7,120 bases of DNA from Natronohydrobacter sp. (GTDB lineage Bacteria > Pseudomonadota > Alphaproteobacteria > Rhodobacterales > Rhodobacteraceae): positions 1-7,120 of the forward strand of contig SKIM01000181.1 of NCBI GenBank assembly GCA_007116445.1. Direction: 5' to 3'. Every line of letters starts with the position of its first letter. The stretch's first letter is position 1. Positions 1 to 6,295 of this stretch are shown here, one piece after another. The position numbers were made by a program, and so were the translations under genes. Below the pieces are notes generated by a model. It was not told the DNA's origin. It did not search any database and saw only the letters and a program-made list of their open reading frames with translations.

Positions 1-767
1 AGGCCCCGCGTCAGGGCGTTCTCGTCGATCACCTCACCGCGTGAGGTGTTGATGATCACTGCGCTGGGTTTGAGCAGTTTCAGCCGCCGTGCATTGAGCA
101 GGTGGAAGGTCGAGGGCGTATGCGGGCAGTTGACCGAGATCACATCCATCCGCGCGATCATCTGGTCGAGGCTTTCCCAGTAACTGGCTTCCAGCGCCTC
201 TTCGATCTCGGGGCGCAGGCGTTGGCGGTTGTGATAGTGGATCTGCATCCCGAAGGCCCGCGCGCGCCGCGCGACCGCCTGCCCGATGCGCCCCATCCCC
301 AGAATGCCCAGCCGCTTGCCCCCGATCCGGGTGCCCAGATGCGCCATGGGCGACCAGCCGCGCCAGCGGTCATTCTGCATCTCGGTCAGGCCCTGCGGCA
401 GGTGCCGTGTCACGGCAAGCATCAGTGCGATGGTCATGTCTGCGGTGTCATCAGTGACCACGCCGGGGGTGTTGGACACCAGAATCCCGCGCTGGCGCGC
501 CGAATGCACGTCGATATGATCGACGCCCGCGCCGTAATTTGCGATCAGTTTCATCCGGTCACTGGCCTGCGCCAGCAGGCTTGCGTCCAGATCATCGGTC
601 AGCGTCGGCACCAGCACATCGGCCTGACGCAGCGCCGAGGCCAGCTCGTCGCGGGTCATCGGCGTGTCGTCTTCGCGCAAGGTGACGTCGAACAATTCCT
701 TCAGGCGCGTCTCGACCACATCGGGCAGGCGTCGCGTGACAACAACACTCAGGCGTTTATTGGGCAT
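1..767 (-). CDS. D-2-hydroxyacid dehydrogenase (glyoxylate/hydroxypyruvate reductase type), 3' end outside window
   Basis: NAD(P)H-dependent cytosolic reductase of 2-oxoacids such as glyoxylate or hydroxypyruvate. The 255 complete codons in the window were read by hand from an ATG at 767. A GAGGTG ribosome site lies 10 bases before it (778-783). Visible features are the substrate-loop signature NYGAGVDHID (residues 77-86), the Rossmann motif GMGRIG (157-162), and INTSRGEVIDE (239-249), whose Arg243 is the family's catalytic arginine. The catalytic Glu and His lie beyond the left edge. Family members are about 315-330 residues, so roughly 70 are missing. After the second Rossmann strand the usual NAD-binding Asp is replaced by Asn180-Arg181 (HYHNRQR), which suggests NADP(H) preference (inference). 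It is transcribed divergently from the SH3 gene. The exact substrate cannot be told from sequence, and a formate-dehydrogenase-like or phosphoglycerate-dehydrogenase-like role is less likely. Confidence 0.9.
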   Translation of the reverse strand, partial: MPNKRLSVVVTRRLPDVVETRLKELFDVTLREDDTPMTRDELASALRQADVLVPTLTDDLDASLLAQASDRMKLIANYGAGVDHIDVHSARQRGILVSNTPGVVTDDTADMTIALMLAVTRHLPQGLTEMQNDRWRGWSPMAHLGTRIGGKRLGILGMGRIGQAVARRARAFGMQIHYHNRQRLRPEIEEALEASYWESLDQMIARMDVISVNCPHTPSTFHLLNARRLKLLKPSAVIINTSRGEVIDENALTRG

Positions 768-915
768 GATCGCGTCTCACCTCTTTGCAATGCCTAGGCT
801 TTGGGGCAAAATGACAGCACATGCGGCGATCCACAAGGCTCGATTGAGCCTCCCGGCGCTGCATGCAAGGCGATAAAGAGAAACAGGCTTCCGGCATACC
901 GGAACGGGCAGGCAT

Positions 916-1431
916 ATGACGAAACGAATTCTCTGGAACTGGCTTCTGGTGGCGCTGCTGGCCGGGCTGCTCGGGGCGGCCCCGGCCCCCGCGCAAGCGG
1001 TGGAGCGCGGACCCGTGACCAATCTGCCGCTGCCGCGCTATGTGTCGTTGAAGGCCAGCGAGGGCAATGCGCGGCGTGGCCCCGATCAGTCGCATCGCAT
1101 TGACTGGGTGTTCACGCGCCGCGACATTCCCCTGCGCGTCACGGCCGAATTCGAGCATTGGCGGCGCGTGGAGGATGTCGACGGGGAGGGCGGCTGGATG
1201 CATCATGCGCTTCTGTCAGGCTTGCGCACGGTGATCGTCCAGACCGACATGACCCAGCTTTTCAGCCGTCCTGATGGGATCGGCACCCCCACGGCGCTTC
1301 TTGAGCGCGGTGTGATCGCGCGGCTGCGCGAATGTCAGCGCGACTGGTGCCGGGTCGAGGTGGAGGGGGCGCGCGGCTGGACCGAGAAGCGCCATCTCTG
1401 GGGCGTCGAGGTCGAGGACGAGTTCGAATAG
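916..1431 (+). CDS. Exported SH3-domain protein
   Basis: 171-residue protein with a clear Sec signal peptide: a KR-containing start, hydrophobic core WNWLLVALLAGLLG (residues 7-20), and AQA as a signal peptidase I site after Ala28. The mature part looks like two bacterial SH3 (SH3_4/DUF1058 type) modules, about residues 40-108 (PRYVSLKASEGNARRGP, then WRRVED and GWMHHALL) and 110-165 (LLERGVIARLREC, DWCRVEVEGARGWTEKRHLWGV). The GW(M/T)xxxxL pattern is typical of these modules. Two cysteines (140 and 145) in the second module could form a disulfide. The role is probably periplasmic or cell-wall-associated, and no enzyme motif is seen. The ribosome site is weak (GGGCAGG, 907-913), but the signal peptide begins exactly at this ATG, which supports the start. 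The gene stands alone: divergent from the dehydrogenase and convergent with pccR, 12 bases apart. Confidence 0.85.
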   Translation: MTKRILWNWLLVALLAGLLGAAPAPAQAVERGPVTNLPLPRYVSLKASEGNARRGPDQSHRIDWVFTRRDIPLRVTAEFEHWRRVEDVDGEGGWMHHALLSGLRTVIVQTDMTQLFSRPDGIGTPTALLERGVIARLRECQRDWCRVEVEGARGWTEKRHLWGVEVEDEFE

Positions 1432-1451
1432 GCGGGCGCTGGGCTATTCGA
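1424..1451. repeat. Inverted repeat spanning both stop codons of convergent genes
   Basis: TCGAATAG (1424-1431) and CTATTCGA (1444-1451) form a perfect 8-bp stem around a 12-base loop. The left arm contains the last codon and stop of the SH3 gene; the right arm contains the last codon and stop of pccR. Either transcript would fold here. Neither side has a following T-tract, so classical Rho-independent termination is not supported. It may act as a weak bidirectional end or 3'-end protecting hairpin (inference). Confidence 0.5.
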
Positions 1452-2835
1452 TCTGATAGGGCAGCAGGTCGCGCCGGTCATGATCGATGCGCAGCCGCCG
1501 TTCCAGCGGCGGGACCGCGCGCTGGTGGCAGTCATCGCGTTCGCAGATGCGGCAGGAAATCCCGATCGGATCGAAATCGGCGGCGCGGCTGATATCCATC
1601 CCGTCCGAATAGACCAGCGCGCCCGCATGGTCGATCTCGCAGCCCAGACAGATCGCGTAGCGCCGCACGGGCGCGTGAAAGGCACCGCCGCCTTTGGTGA
1701 CCGCCAGCGCCAGGCAGAAATAGCGCATCCCGTCGGGCGTCTCGGCCAGTTGGCGCAGGAAGCGGCCCGGCGTTTCAAACGCGCGATGCACGTTCCAGAG
1801 CGGGCAGGCGCCGCCGAAGCGCGCGAATTGCAGCCGCGTGGCCGAATGGCGCTTGGTGATCGTGCCGGCCTGATCGACGCGCACGAAGAAGAACGGCACG
1901 CCTTTCGCGCCGGGGCGCTGCAGCGTCGAGAGCCGATGCGCGACTTGCTCGATGGACGCGCCGAACTGTTCGGCCAGCGTTTCAAGATCGTGGCGCGTGG
2001 CGATTGCGGCCTCCTGAAAGCGGCGATAGGGCAACAGCGCGGCCCCCGCGAAATAATTGGCCAGCCCGATCTTGGCGATGGCGCGGGCCTCGGGCGACTG
2101 GAACCGCGCCAGATCGAGCGTGGCCTCCAGCAGGTCGCTCTGGCTGACCAGCGCGACCTGATGCAGCAGCTGGAAAGCCTGCGTCGCGCGGGTGGCCTTG
2201 GCCGAGATTTCCAGCACGCGGCTGTCCGGGTCAAGTCGCCGCAACGTGCGGTTCTGCGTGAAGCGCAGGGTGATCTTCTGGCGGGCCAGCGCCTCGCTCG
2301 CCAGCGTCATCACATCGCGCCCGCTGGTGGTGAAATGCTCGGCGGCGCGGTCCACAGCGTCGATGTAATTGTCGCAATAGTGGAAGAAATCGCGCACTTC
2401 TTCCCAGGGGCTGAGCCGCAGCGTGCTGTCCTCGCGCCCCAGCGCCTCATCGAGCGAGGCGAGTTGCTCCTGCCCCTGCCGATAGGCGCGATGCAGATCG
2501 AGGAAAGCGCGGGCAAATCCCGGTGCATTGGCGCCCACCAGCCGCAGATCCGGCAGGGCCGGGGCGGCTTTGGCGAAAAGCGGGTCCGCGAGCGCTTCGC
2601 GCAGATCCGAGACCAGCCGCTCGCTGTCACCGGCGGAGAGTTCGGTCACATCCATCCCGAATTCGCGCGCCAGCGCCAGCACGACGCCGGTTGAAAGCGG
2701 GCGGTTGTTGTTTTCCATCTGGTTGAGATAGGGCAGCGAAATGCCCAGCCGCGCAGCGTATTCCTTTTGCGTCAGCCCCAGATGGCTGCGGGTTTCGCGC
2801 AGTTTCGCACCAGCGTAGAGTTTCTGTGGGGGCAT
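1444..2835 (-). CDS. pccR: PccR, XRE-type short-chain fatty acyl-CoA regulator (ScfR family)
   Basis: 463-residue transcription regulator. Residues 9-65 are an XRE/Cro-type helix-turn-helix (LTQKEYAARLGISLPYLNQ, then MENNNRPLS). The middle (about 185-310) resembles the ImmA/IrrE-like domain without a zinc-protease HExxH motif. The C-terminal third is the ScfR effector region, with cysteines at 344, 396, 399, 428, 431 and 436 in the signatures CLGCE and CRICERDDC. In Rhodobacter sphaeroides the homologue is needed to raise pccB expression on propionate or acetate and acts through a TTTGCAAA-N4-TTTGCAAA operator. Matches to that operator occur upstream of this gene and of pccB. The start at 2835 fits the length and HTH position of the family; the Shine-Dalgarno is poor (TGAGGC). 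It follows the transporter gene on the same strand, 58 bases away. RamB and MccR are related, but the pccB linkage favours PccR. The acyl-CoA ligand is inferred from the family. Confidence 0.9.
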   Translation of the reverse strand: MPPQKLYAGAKLRETRSHLGLTQKEYAARLGISLPYLNQMENNNRPLSTGVVLALAREFGMDVTELSAGDSERLVSDLREALADPLFAKAAPALPDLRLVGANAPGFARAFLDLHRAYRQGQEQLASLDEALGREDSTLRLSPWEEVRDFFHYCDNYIDAVDRAAEHFTTSGRDVMTLASEALARQKITLRFTQNRTLRRLDPDSRVLEISAKATRATQAFQLLHQVALVSQSDLLEATLDLARFQSPEARAIAKIGLANYFAGAALLPYRRFQEAAIATRHDLETLAEQFGASIEQVAHRLSTLQRPGAKGVPFFFVRVDQAGTITKRHSATRLQFARFGGACPLWNVHRAFETPGRFLRQLAETPDGMRYFCLALAVTKGGGAFHAPVRRYAICLGCEIDHAGALVYSDGMDISRAADFDPIGISCRICERDDCHQRAVPPLERRLRIDHDRRDLLPYQIE

Positions 2836-2859
2836 GGGGCCTCAGCTGGATTTGCGGGG

Positions 2860-2879
2860 TTTGCAAGCCAGTTTGCAAA
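2860..2879 (-). promoter_or_regulatory. PccR operator upstream of pccR
   Basis: Read on the minus strand this is TTTGCAAACTGGCTTGCAAA: two 8-base half-sites separated by four bases, with 15 of the 16 half-site positions matching the published PccR motif. It ends 24 bases before the pccR start codon. A third, partial half-site (TTTGCGGG on the plus strand) lies at 2851-2858. Placement over the likely -10 region suggests that PccR represses its own gene (inference). Confidence 0.8.
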
Positions 2880-2897
2880 GCGCTGCGTCCTGGTCAA
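2870..2897 (-). promoter_or_regulatory. Candidate pccR promoter
   Basis: On the minus strand, TTGACC (2892-2897, five of six bases of the -35 consensus) is followed after 16 bases by CAAACT (2870-2875, three of six). The -35 box overlaps the stop codon of the transporter gene. The -10 box is weak and lies inside the PccR operator. It would give a leader of about 28 bases. Start-site data are lacking, and read-through from the transporter gene is also possible. Confidence 0.35.
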
Positions 2898-4126
2898 GCG
2901 GAAATCTGCTTTTCGCGGTAGAGCACATAGAGATGCGGGCCGATGCCCAGCCCGGTCGTGGCCACCATCAGCCAGATCAGCGGTAATGCGCCTGTCTCGG
3001 GCGTCAGGATCGCGCCTGCGAAAGCGGACAGCGCCGCGCCCCCGCCGATCATGATCGCGCCGCCGATGCCGCTGGCCGTGCCTGCCAGATGCGGGCGTAC
3101 CGACATCATGCCCGATGTGGCCGAGGGCAGCAGCATGCCATTGCCCAGCCCGATGAAGACGAAACAGCCAAAGAAGATGAACGGGCTTTGGGGCAGGGCG
3201 AGCGACAAGGCGAGCAAGAGCAGCATGCCGCCAAAGGCCACCAGGGCGCCCGTGAGGATCATCGCATTGATGCCCAGGCGGGCGGCAAAGCGGCCCGAGA
3301 GGAAATTGCCGGTCGCATAACCAAAGGCAGGGGCGCCGAAAAACAGCCCCAACGTGGCCGGGCTGAGCCCGAAAACCGTTGCGCCGACAAAGGGTGCACC
3401 GCCCAGATAGGCGAAAAACGCCCCGGAGGCGAGTGTCGCTGTGCCGCAATAGCCCCAGAACCGGCGTGCGCGCATCAATTCGGGCAATTCGCGCAAGACC
3501 CCCGACATCGAGCCGCCGCGATCGCGCTTCGTCTCGCCCATGTCGCGCCATGTCAGCGCCAGCACGCCCAGCCCTGCCAGCAGCATCAGCGCGAAACTGC
3601 CGCGCCAGCCAAAGGCTTCGTCCAGCGCGCCACCGATGGCGGGCGCGATCATCGGCACGATGGCCATGCCCATGGTCACATAGCCGATGCGCGAGGCCGC
3701 CGGGCCTTCGTCGAGCACATCGCGGATCGCGGCACGGCTGACGACGATGGCGGTCACCACCACGGCTTGCAGCATCCGAAAGATCAGGAACATCGTGGCC
3801 GTTGTCGCCAGCAACGTGCCGATTGTGGCCAGGATGAAGCCGATCAGTGCGGCGATCATCACTGGCCTGCGCCCGAACCGGTCCGAGATCGTCCCGATGA
3901 AGAGTTGCAGCACGGCGTTGACCAGCAGATAGAGCGACACGGAGAGCTGCATCACCGCGTAATCCGTGCCGAAATAGGCGGTCATCGTGGGCAGCGAGGG
4001 CAGAAAGACATTCATCGCCAGCGCCGCGATGGACGCCTGCGCAACCAGCGTCGCGACATGGGGCGGGGTGGCGGCGTCCAGAAACCTGACAGGAGGTGTC
4101 TGGGGCGCGGCGGGGCTGTGCGTCAT
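2894..4126 (-). CDS. Bcr/CflA-type MFS multidrug transporter
   Basis: 410-residue inner-membrane protein of the drug:proton antiporter class of the major facilitator superfamily. The repeated hydrophobic segments fit 12 helices. The first begins near residue 24, after a soluble proline-rich N-terminus. Motif A, GTISDRFGRRP (78-88), sits in the loop after helix 2. The segment APAIGGALDEAFGWRGSF (161-178) is typical of helices 5-6 in Bcr/CflA proteins. The length matches the family (about 400). The start is taken at 4126 because AGGAAAGAG lies six bases upstream and the protein then begins MTHSPAAP. An in-frame extension to 4231 would run through the promoter region and is unlikely. The substrate cannot be predicted. 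Its place between pccR and pccB suggests export of a toxic acid or drug linked to acyl-CoA metabolism, but that is only inference from context. Confidence 0.88.
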   Translation of the reverse strand: MTHSPAAPQTPPVRFLDAATPPHVATLVAQASIAALAMNVFLPSLPTMTAYFGTDYAVMQLSVSLYLLVNAVLQLFIGTISDRFGRRPVMIAALIGFILATIGTLLATTATMFLIFRMLQAVVVTAIVVSRAAIRDVLDEGPAASRIGYVTMGMAIVPMIAPAIGGALDEAFGWRGSFALMLLAGLGVLALTWRDMGETKRDRGGSMSGVLRELPELMRARRFWGYCGTATLASGAFFAYLGGAPFVGATVFGLSPATLGLFFGAPAFGYATGNFLSGRFAARLGINAMILTGALVAFGGMLLLLALSLALPQSPFIFFGCFVFIGLGNGMLLPSATSGMMSVRPHLAGTASGIGGAIMIGGGAALSAFAGAILTPETGALPLIWLMVATTGLGIGPHLYVLYREKQISA

Positions 4127-4162
4127 ATTCTCTTTCCTGCGCGGGCGGGCCGCCTCCGGTTG

Positions 4163-4176
4163 GTGAACACGTTCAC
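4163..4176. promoter_or_regulatory. Palindromic operator-like site at transporter promoter
   Basis: GTGAAC-AC-GTTCAC is a perfect 6-bp inverted repeat with a two-base centre. It lies 37-50 bases upstream of the transporter ATG, directly against the candidate -10 hexamer, where a dimeric repressor would block transcription start. The sequence does not resemble the PccR motif. TetR- or LacI-type proteins bind sites of this form, but no such regulator is encoded in the window. Confidence 0.5.
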
Positions 4177-4203
4177 AAAATAACCTTTGCGCGACAAAGG
4201 CAA
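4177..4203 (-). promoter_or_regulatory. Candidate transporter promoter
   Basis: On the minus strand, TTGCCT (4198-4203) and TATTTT (4177-4182) each match the sigma-70 boxes at four of six bases. The spacing is 15, shorter than ideal. The predicted start falls within the adjacent palindrome at 4163-4176. Confidence 0.3.
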
Positions 4204-4234
4204 GCCAGATCTGACTTTGCATATTTTCCAAAGT
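4184..4234. repeat. Cluster of TTTGC / CAAAG inverted elements
   Basis: Two inverted repeats lie next to the pccB operator: CCTTTG-CGCGA-CAAAGG (4184-4200) and ACTTTG, nine bases, CAAAGT (4214-4219 with 4229-4234). Both carry the TTTGC core of the PccR half-site (at 4186 and 4216). They may be extra low-affinity PccR contacts or sites for another factor in the divergent region. No function is proven by sequence. Confidence 0.4.
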
Positions 4235-4255
4235 TTTGCGGACTGGCTTTGCAAA
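4235..4255 (+). promoter_or_regulatory. PccR operator upstream of pccB, diverged
   Basis: TTTGCGGA (4235-4242), spacer CTGGC, TTTGCAAA (4248-4255). The downstream half-site is perfect; the upstream one differs at two bases and the spacer is five instead of four. It shares the core ACTGGC with the operator at pccR, in the same orientation relative to transcription. The centre lies near 4245, about 61 bases before the start site predicted from the candidate promoter, which fits activation of pccB (inference). Confidence 0.7.
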
Positions 4256-4270
4256 TTTTCTTGTTTTTCC

Positions 4271-4299
4271 TTTAAAGGGCGGGATGACCTGAGTATGGT
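4271..4299 (+). promoter_or_regulatory. Candidate pccB promoter
   Basis: TTTAAA (4271-4276) and TATGGT (4294-4299) are 17 bases apart, each with four of six sigma-70 consensus bases. The predicted start near 4306 gives a leader of about 30 bases holding the strong ribosome site GGAGGGG (4324-4330). Weak boxes suit a promoter that needs an activator. Confidence 0.4.
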
Positions 4300-4335
4300 T
4301 CGGCGAAATTCAGGCGGCACGGCGGAGGGGCGCTC

Positions 4336-5868
4336 ATGAAAGACATCCTGCAACAGCTCGAAGAACGGCGCGGCATCGCGCGCATGGGCGGTGGTGAAAA
4401 GCGCATCGCGGCGCAGCATTCCAAGGGCAAGCTGACCGCGCGCGAGCGGATCGAGCTGCTGCTTGATGAGGGCAGTTTCGAAGAATTCGACATGTTCGTG
4501 GCCCATCGCTGCGTCGATTTCGGCATGCAGGCCGAACGTCCGGCGGGTGACGGCGTGGTGACAGGCTGGGGCACGGTCAACGGGCGCATGGTCTATGTTT
4601 TTGCGCAGGATTTCACCGTTATGGGTGGCTCGGTTTCAGAAACCCATGCCGCCAAGATCTGCAAGATCATGGATATGGCCATGCAGAACGGTGCGCCTGT
4701 GATCGGGCTGAACGACTCGGGCGGGGCGCGGATTCAGGAAGGCGTGGCGAGCCTTGCGGCCTATGGCGAAGTCTTTGACCGCAATATCCGCGCCTCTGGC
4801 GTGGTGCCGCAGATCAGCGTCATCATGGGGCCTTGCGCAGGTGGCGCGGTCTATTCGCCAGCCATGACCGACTTCATCTTCATGGTGAAGGATTCGAGCT
4901 ACATGTTCGTGACGGGCCCTGATGTGGTCAAGACGGTCACCAATGAGCAGGTCACGGCCGAAGAACTGGGCGGCGCGGTCACGCATACGCGCAAATCCTC
5001 GGTGGCCGATGCCGCTTTCGAAAACGACGTCGAAGCGCTGATCGAAGTGCGCCGCCTGATCGACTTCCTGCCGCTCAACAACCGCGAGAAACCGCCTGTG
5101 CGGCCCTTCTTCGACGATCCCGCGCGGCTGGAGCCGAGCCTTGACAGTCTGATCCCGGACAATCCCAACACCCCCTATGACATGAAGGAACTTATCCTGA
5201 AAGTCGCGGATGAGGCGGATTTCTACGAGATTCAGGCCGAATTCGCGAAGAACATCATCACGGGCTTCATCCGGCTGGAAGGCCGCACTGTGGGCGTTGT
5301 CGCCAATCAGCCGATGGTGCTGGCAGGCTGTCTGGACATTGACAGCTCGCGCAAGGCCGCGCGTTTCGTGCGCTTCTGCGATGCGTTCGAAATCCCGATT
5401 CTGACGCTGGTGGACGTGCCGGGCTTCCTGCCGGGCACCGGGCAGGAATATGCGGGCGTGATCAAGCACGGCGCGAAACTGCTCTATGCTTACGGCGAAG
5501 CGACGGTGCCGAAAGTGACCGTGATCACGCGCAAGGCCTATGGTGGGGCCTATGTGGTGATGGCGTCGAAACATATGGGCGCGGATTTCAATTATGCCTG
5601 GCCCACGGCGGAAATTGCGGTGATGGGGTCGAAGGGCGCGGTGGAAATCCTCTATCGTTCGGAACTGGGCGATGCGGAAAAGACCGCGGCGCGGATCAAC
5701 GAATATGAAGAGCGCTTCGCCAATCCCTTTGTCGCCGCCGAAAAGGGCTTCATCGACGAAGTGATCATGCCGCAATCGACCCGCAAGCGCGTCGCGCGGG
5801 CCTTTGCGGCGCTGCGCAACAAGGCGCTGCATACGCCGTGGAAAAAGCACGACAATATCCCGCTTTGA
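4336..5868 (+). CDS. pccB: Propionyl-CoA carboxylase beta (carboxyltransferase) subunit
   Basis: 510-residue carboxyltransferase subunit, normal length for PccB. With the biotin-carrying subunit PccA it transfers carboxyl from carboxybiotin to propionyl-CoA, giving methylmalonyl-CoA in the cytosol. That feeds the methylmalonyl-CoA route used for propionate and, through the ethylmalonyl-CoA pathway, for acetate. It has two crotonase-like halves, N (about 1-245) and C (250-510). Visible motifs are GGARIQEGV (129-137), GPCAGGAVYSPA (165-176), VPGFLPGTGQEYAGVIKHGAK (361-381, given as landmarks VPGFLPGTGQ and HGAK), RKAYGGAY (399-406) and AWPTAEIAVMG. GGAGGGG ends five bases before the ATG. Residue 407 is Val, where the propionyl-CoA carboxylases I recall have Asp, a position linked to acyl-CoA choice. 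PccR-like sites upstream support the PCC assignment; an acetyl- or mixed acyl-CoA carboxylase is the alternative. The next gene starts 10 bases after its stop. Confidence 0.94.
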   Translation: MKDILQQLEERRGIARMGGGEKRIAAQHSKGKLTARERIELLLDEGSFEEFDMFVAHRCVDFGMQAERPAGDGVVTGWGTVNGRMVYVFAQDFTVMGGSVSETHAAKICKIMDMAMQNGAPVIGLNDSGGARIQEGVASLAAYGEVFDRNIRASGVVPQISVIMGPCAGGAVYSPAMTDFIFMVKDSSYMFVTGPDVVKTVTNEQVTAEELGGAVTHTRKSSVADAAFENDVEALIEVRRLIDFLPLNNREKPPVRPFFDDPARLEPSLDSLIPDNPNTPYDMKELILKVADEADFYEIQAEFAKNIITGFIRLEGRTVGVVANQPMVLAGCLDIDSSRKAARFVRFCDAFEIPILTLVDVPGFLPGTGQEYAGVIKHGAKLLYAYGEATVPKVTVITRKAYGGAYVVMASKHMGADFNYAWPTAEIAVMGSKGAVEILYRSELGDAEKTAARINEYEERFANPFVAAEKGFIDEVIMPQSTRKRVARAFAALRNKALHTPWKKHDNIPL

Positions 5869-5878
5869 GGGGAGTGCC

Positions 5879-6295
5879 ATGCGTCTGGCGCATCTGATCA
5901 TTCCAGGGCTGGCGCTGAGTTGCGCTCCGCTGGCCGCAGAGCAGGGGCTGATGCTGCCTTCGGGGATGCAGTCCACGCCCCTGCCGGTGATCTGGGATGA
6001 GGATGCGGCCGTCCTGCGCCTGCGCTACATCGTGCCTGATTTGGGCGCGCAGGGCGCGCGGCACGACGACGGTGCACATGACGACATGCAGTGGCTGTGT
6101 GACAGCGCGCTTGCTCATTTCGAGGCCGAGTTGGGCGATCTGCCCGCGCAGGGCTGGACCGGCGCAGCCGTGACGCTGATGGATCGCGAGGTGGTCTTTG
6201 GCACAGTCGATAGCAGCGCCTTTCAGCTGTTTGAATGGTTTCAATTCGCGCAAGGCGCGTGCCTTCTGGATCTGGATATCTATGATGAAGACTGA
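5879..6295 (+). CDS. Small exported protein, probably DUF6497 type
   Basis: 138 residues, function unknown. A signal peptide (MRLAHLIIPGLALSCAPLAA) with a likely signal peptidase I cut after Ala20 points to the periplasm. Cys15 lies in ALSC, a poor lipobox, so a lipoprotein is less likely. The mature part is acidic and has landmarks LPSGM (26-30), VIWDEDAAVLRLRYIVP (37-53), WLCDSAL (72-78) and GACLLDLD (126-133). The two mature cysteines (74 and 128) could form a disulfide. I recall this pattern from the uncharacterised rhodobacterial family DUF6497, but cannot check. The start at 5879 is chosen for the signal peptide and for GAGGGGAG upstream. An in-frame ATG at 5804 lies inside pccB. The 10-base gap after pccB implies co-transcription, an odd pairing of an exported protein with a cytosolic carboxylase. 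Confidence 0.8.
   Translation: MRLAHLIIPGLALSCAPLAAEQGLMLPSGMQSTPLPVIWDEDAAVLRLRYIVPDLGAQGARHDDGAHDDMQWLCDSALAHFEAELGDLPAQGWTGAAVTLMDREVVFGTVDSSAFQLFEWFQFAQGACLLDLDIYDED

Noticed and set aside
784..799. TTTGCAAT followed by the palindrome GCCTAGGC, considered as a third PccR site
   Set aside because: Only one half-site is present; no second TTTGCAAA follows at four or five bases, and it lies by the dehydrogenase start with no known link.
1480..2694. 404-codon plus-strand open frame opposite pccR
   Set aside because: It is antisense to a well-supported gene, rich in Arg/Gln/Ala with no recognisable domain, and lacks a ribosome site; a typical high-GC shadow.
3089..4183. 364-codon plus-strand open frame opposite the transporter
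   Set aside because: Composition (many His, Arg, Gln, Gly) mirrors complemented membrane-protein codons; no domain, and it would run across the transporter promoter.
4127..4231. N-terminal extension of the transporter to an ATG at 4231
   Set aside because: The extension is not hydrophobic or family-like, covers the promoter and palindrome, and a good AGGAAAGAG site precedes the ATG at 4126.
4636..5976. 446-codon minus-strand open frame opposite pccB
   Set aside because: pccB is unmistakable in the other strand; this frame has only shadow composition.
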